Of a DNA stretch of 5,546 nucleotides, positions 5,260 through 5,546 are shown piece by piece (the first letter of the stretch is position 1; each line of letters opens with the position of its first letter). A program made the position numbers and the translations under genes. The notes beneath the pieces were generated by a model. That model saw only the letters and a program-made list of their open reading frames with translations, was not told the DNA's origin and did no database searches. Source of the DNA: an uncultured Clostridium sp. (GTDB taxonomy: Bacteria > Bacillota > Clostridia > Lachnospirales > Lachnospiraceae); contig CAJJLI010000186.1 of NCBI GenBank assembly GCA_905192625.1, forward strand, positions 1-5,546. The letters are read 5' to 3'.

Positions 5260-5384
5260 TTATAAGTAAGCATAAGAATACGTTTTATTTATATCTTTTG
5301 ATGTAACCTAATCCATGTCTCTTCATACCATTTTCCATTTTCAGTATAATAGTACATCTCAAATTCAAAACCAGGATCAATTTC
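5260..5384 (-). pseudogene. Possible C-terminal remnant of a decayed, frameshifted gene
   Basis: On the minus strand the frame starting at 5384 gives 31 residues of protein-like character (EIDPGFEFEMYYYTENGKW then YEETWIRLHQKI) and stops at 5289-5291. If one base is missing at the GG at 5307-5308, the frame would continue after ...TWIR as VTSKDINKTYSYAYL and stop at 5260-5262, about 45 bases before a strong terminator, which is normal gene-end spacing. An in-frame TAG (5385-5387) directly precedes the stub and there is no ribosome binding site, so the N-terminus is lost. The parent family is not recognised. An AT-rich chance frame remains possible, but the Trp/Tyr/Glu-rich composition and the terminator argue for a real remnant. 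Confidence 0.35.
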
Positions 5385-5403
5385 CTAATTTAATGATCAA
5401 TTT
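5375..5403. repeat. 9-bp direct repeat at the edge of the decayed gene
   Basis: GATCAATTT occurs at 5375-5383 and again at 5395-5403, exactly 20 bases apart. The truncation point of the gene remnant (5384) is at the edge of the first copy. Short direct repeats can mark slippage or deletion end points, but in AT-rich DNA this may be coincidence. Confidence 0.3.
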
Positions 5404-5415
5404 AATTATAAAACA

Positions 5416-5458
5416 AAAAGGTCAATTACAATTGTTTAACAATCATAATTGACCTTTT
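5416..5458 (-). terminator. Terminator downstream of tRNA-Pro, probably active in both directions
   Basis: Positions 5416-5428 and 5446-5458 pair perfectly over 13 bases (AAAAGGTCAATTA and its complement). After two mismatched positions, a further inner stem (5431-5434 with 5440-5443) closes the loop. On the minus strand the stem ends in TTTTGTTTTAT, a good U tract, 13 bases after the 3' end of the tRNA. On the plus strand it ends in CCTTTTCCC, which is weaker. Confidence 0.72.
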
Positions 5459-5470
5459 CCCATAATTTAA

Positions 5471-5545
5471 TCGGGGTGACAGGATTCGAACCTGCGACCT
5501 CTTGATCCCAAATCAAGCACTCTAGCCAAACTGAGCCACACCCCG
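5471..5545 (-). tRNA. tRNA-Pro (anticodon UGG)
   Basis: A complete 75-base cloverleaf read on the minus strand. Acceptor stem CGGGGTG (5545-5539) pairs fully with CACCCCG, with discriminator A at 5471. D stem GCTC/GAGT includes a G10-U25 wobble and a 10-base D loop. Anticodon stem CTTGA/TCAAG encloses loop TTTGGGA, giving anticodon UGG, which reads CCA and other CCN proline codons. T stem GCAGG/CCTGT (G49-U65 wobble) carries the standard TTCGAAT loop. The 3' CCA is not encoded: TTAA follows the discriminator, so a CCA-adding enzyme must complete it. The promoter lies outside the window; a terminator follows 13 bases downstream. Confidence 0.97.
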
Positions 5546-5546
5546 G

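Noticed and set aside
5471..5545. tRNA-Pro as an integration site for a mobile element
   Set aside because: No integrase and no repeated tRNA 3' segment elsewhere in the window.

Overview
The window is AT-rich and reads as the chromosome of an anaerobic, spore-forming Firmicute of the class Clostridia. The pointers are an alpha/beta-type small acid-soluble spore protein, strong AGGAGG-type ribosome binding sites, a proline tRNA without an encoded CCA end, and a phosphohexomutase whose N-terminus resembles Lachnospiraceae-type GlmM. The family placement is inference from remembered sequence style, not from a search. I see no insertion sequence, phage gene, CRISPR array or toxin-antitoxin pair.

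Left part (1-1430): two minus-strand genes. The first 272 codons of a GlmM-type phosphoglucosamine mutase run off the left edge, behind a plausible extended -10 promoter with a dyad over the predicted start site. Upstream of it lies a separately terminated spore-protein gene (1068-1298). Two further dyads lie upstream of the spore gene.

Middle (1431-3090): about 340 bases without a convincing gene, then a plus-strand AGCS-family Na+/alanine (or glycine) symporter (1771-3069). It converges on a minus-strand gene with only two bases between the stop codons, and a UUCG-capped hairpin overlaps both gene ends.

Right part (3072-5546): all minus strand. A DJ-1/PfpI-family protein gene (4488-5039) and a 459-residue membrane-anchored protein of unknown function (3072-4451) form a likely two-gene operon. 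Its candidate promoter has a 9-bp inverted repeat across the -35 box. Upstream of that promoter are a strong minus-strand terminator, what looks like the frameshifted C-terminal stub of a dead gene (about 5260-5384), a second terminator, and a tRNA-Pro(UGG) at the right edge.

The genes do not form one pathway: cell-wall precursor synthesis, spore DNA protection, amino-acid uptake, a stress-type DJ-1 protein and a surface protein sit side by side. The least explained parts are the four-repeat extracytoplasmic protein coupled to DJ-1, the operator-like dyad before that operon, and the decayed gene. I do not see strong evidence for an entirely new system.
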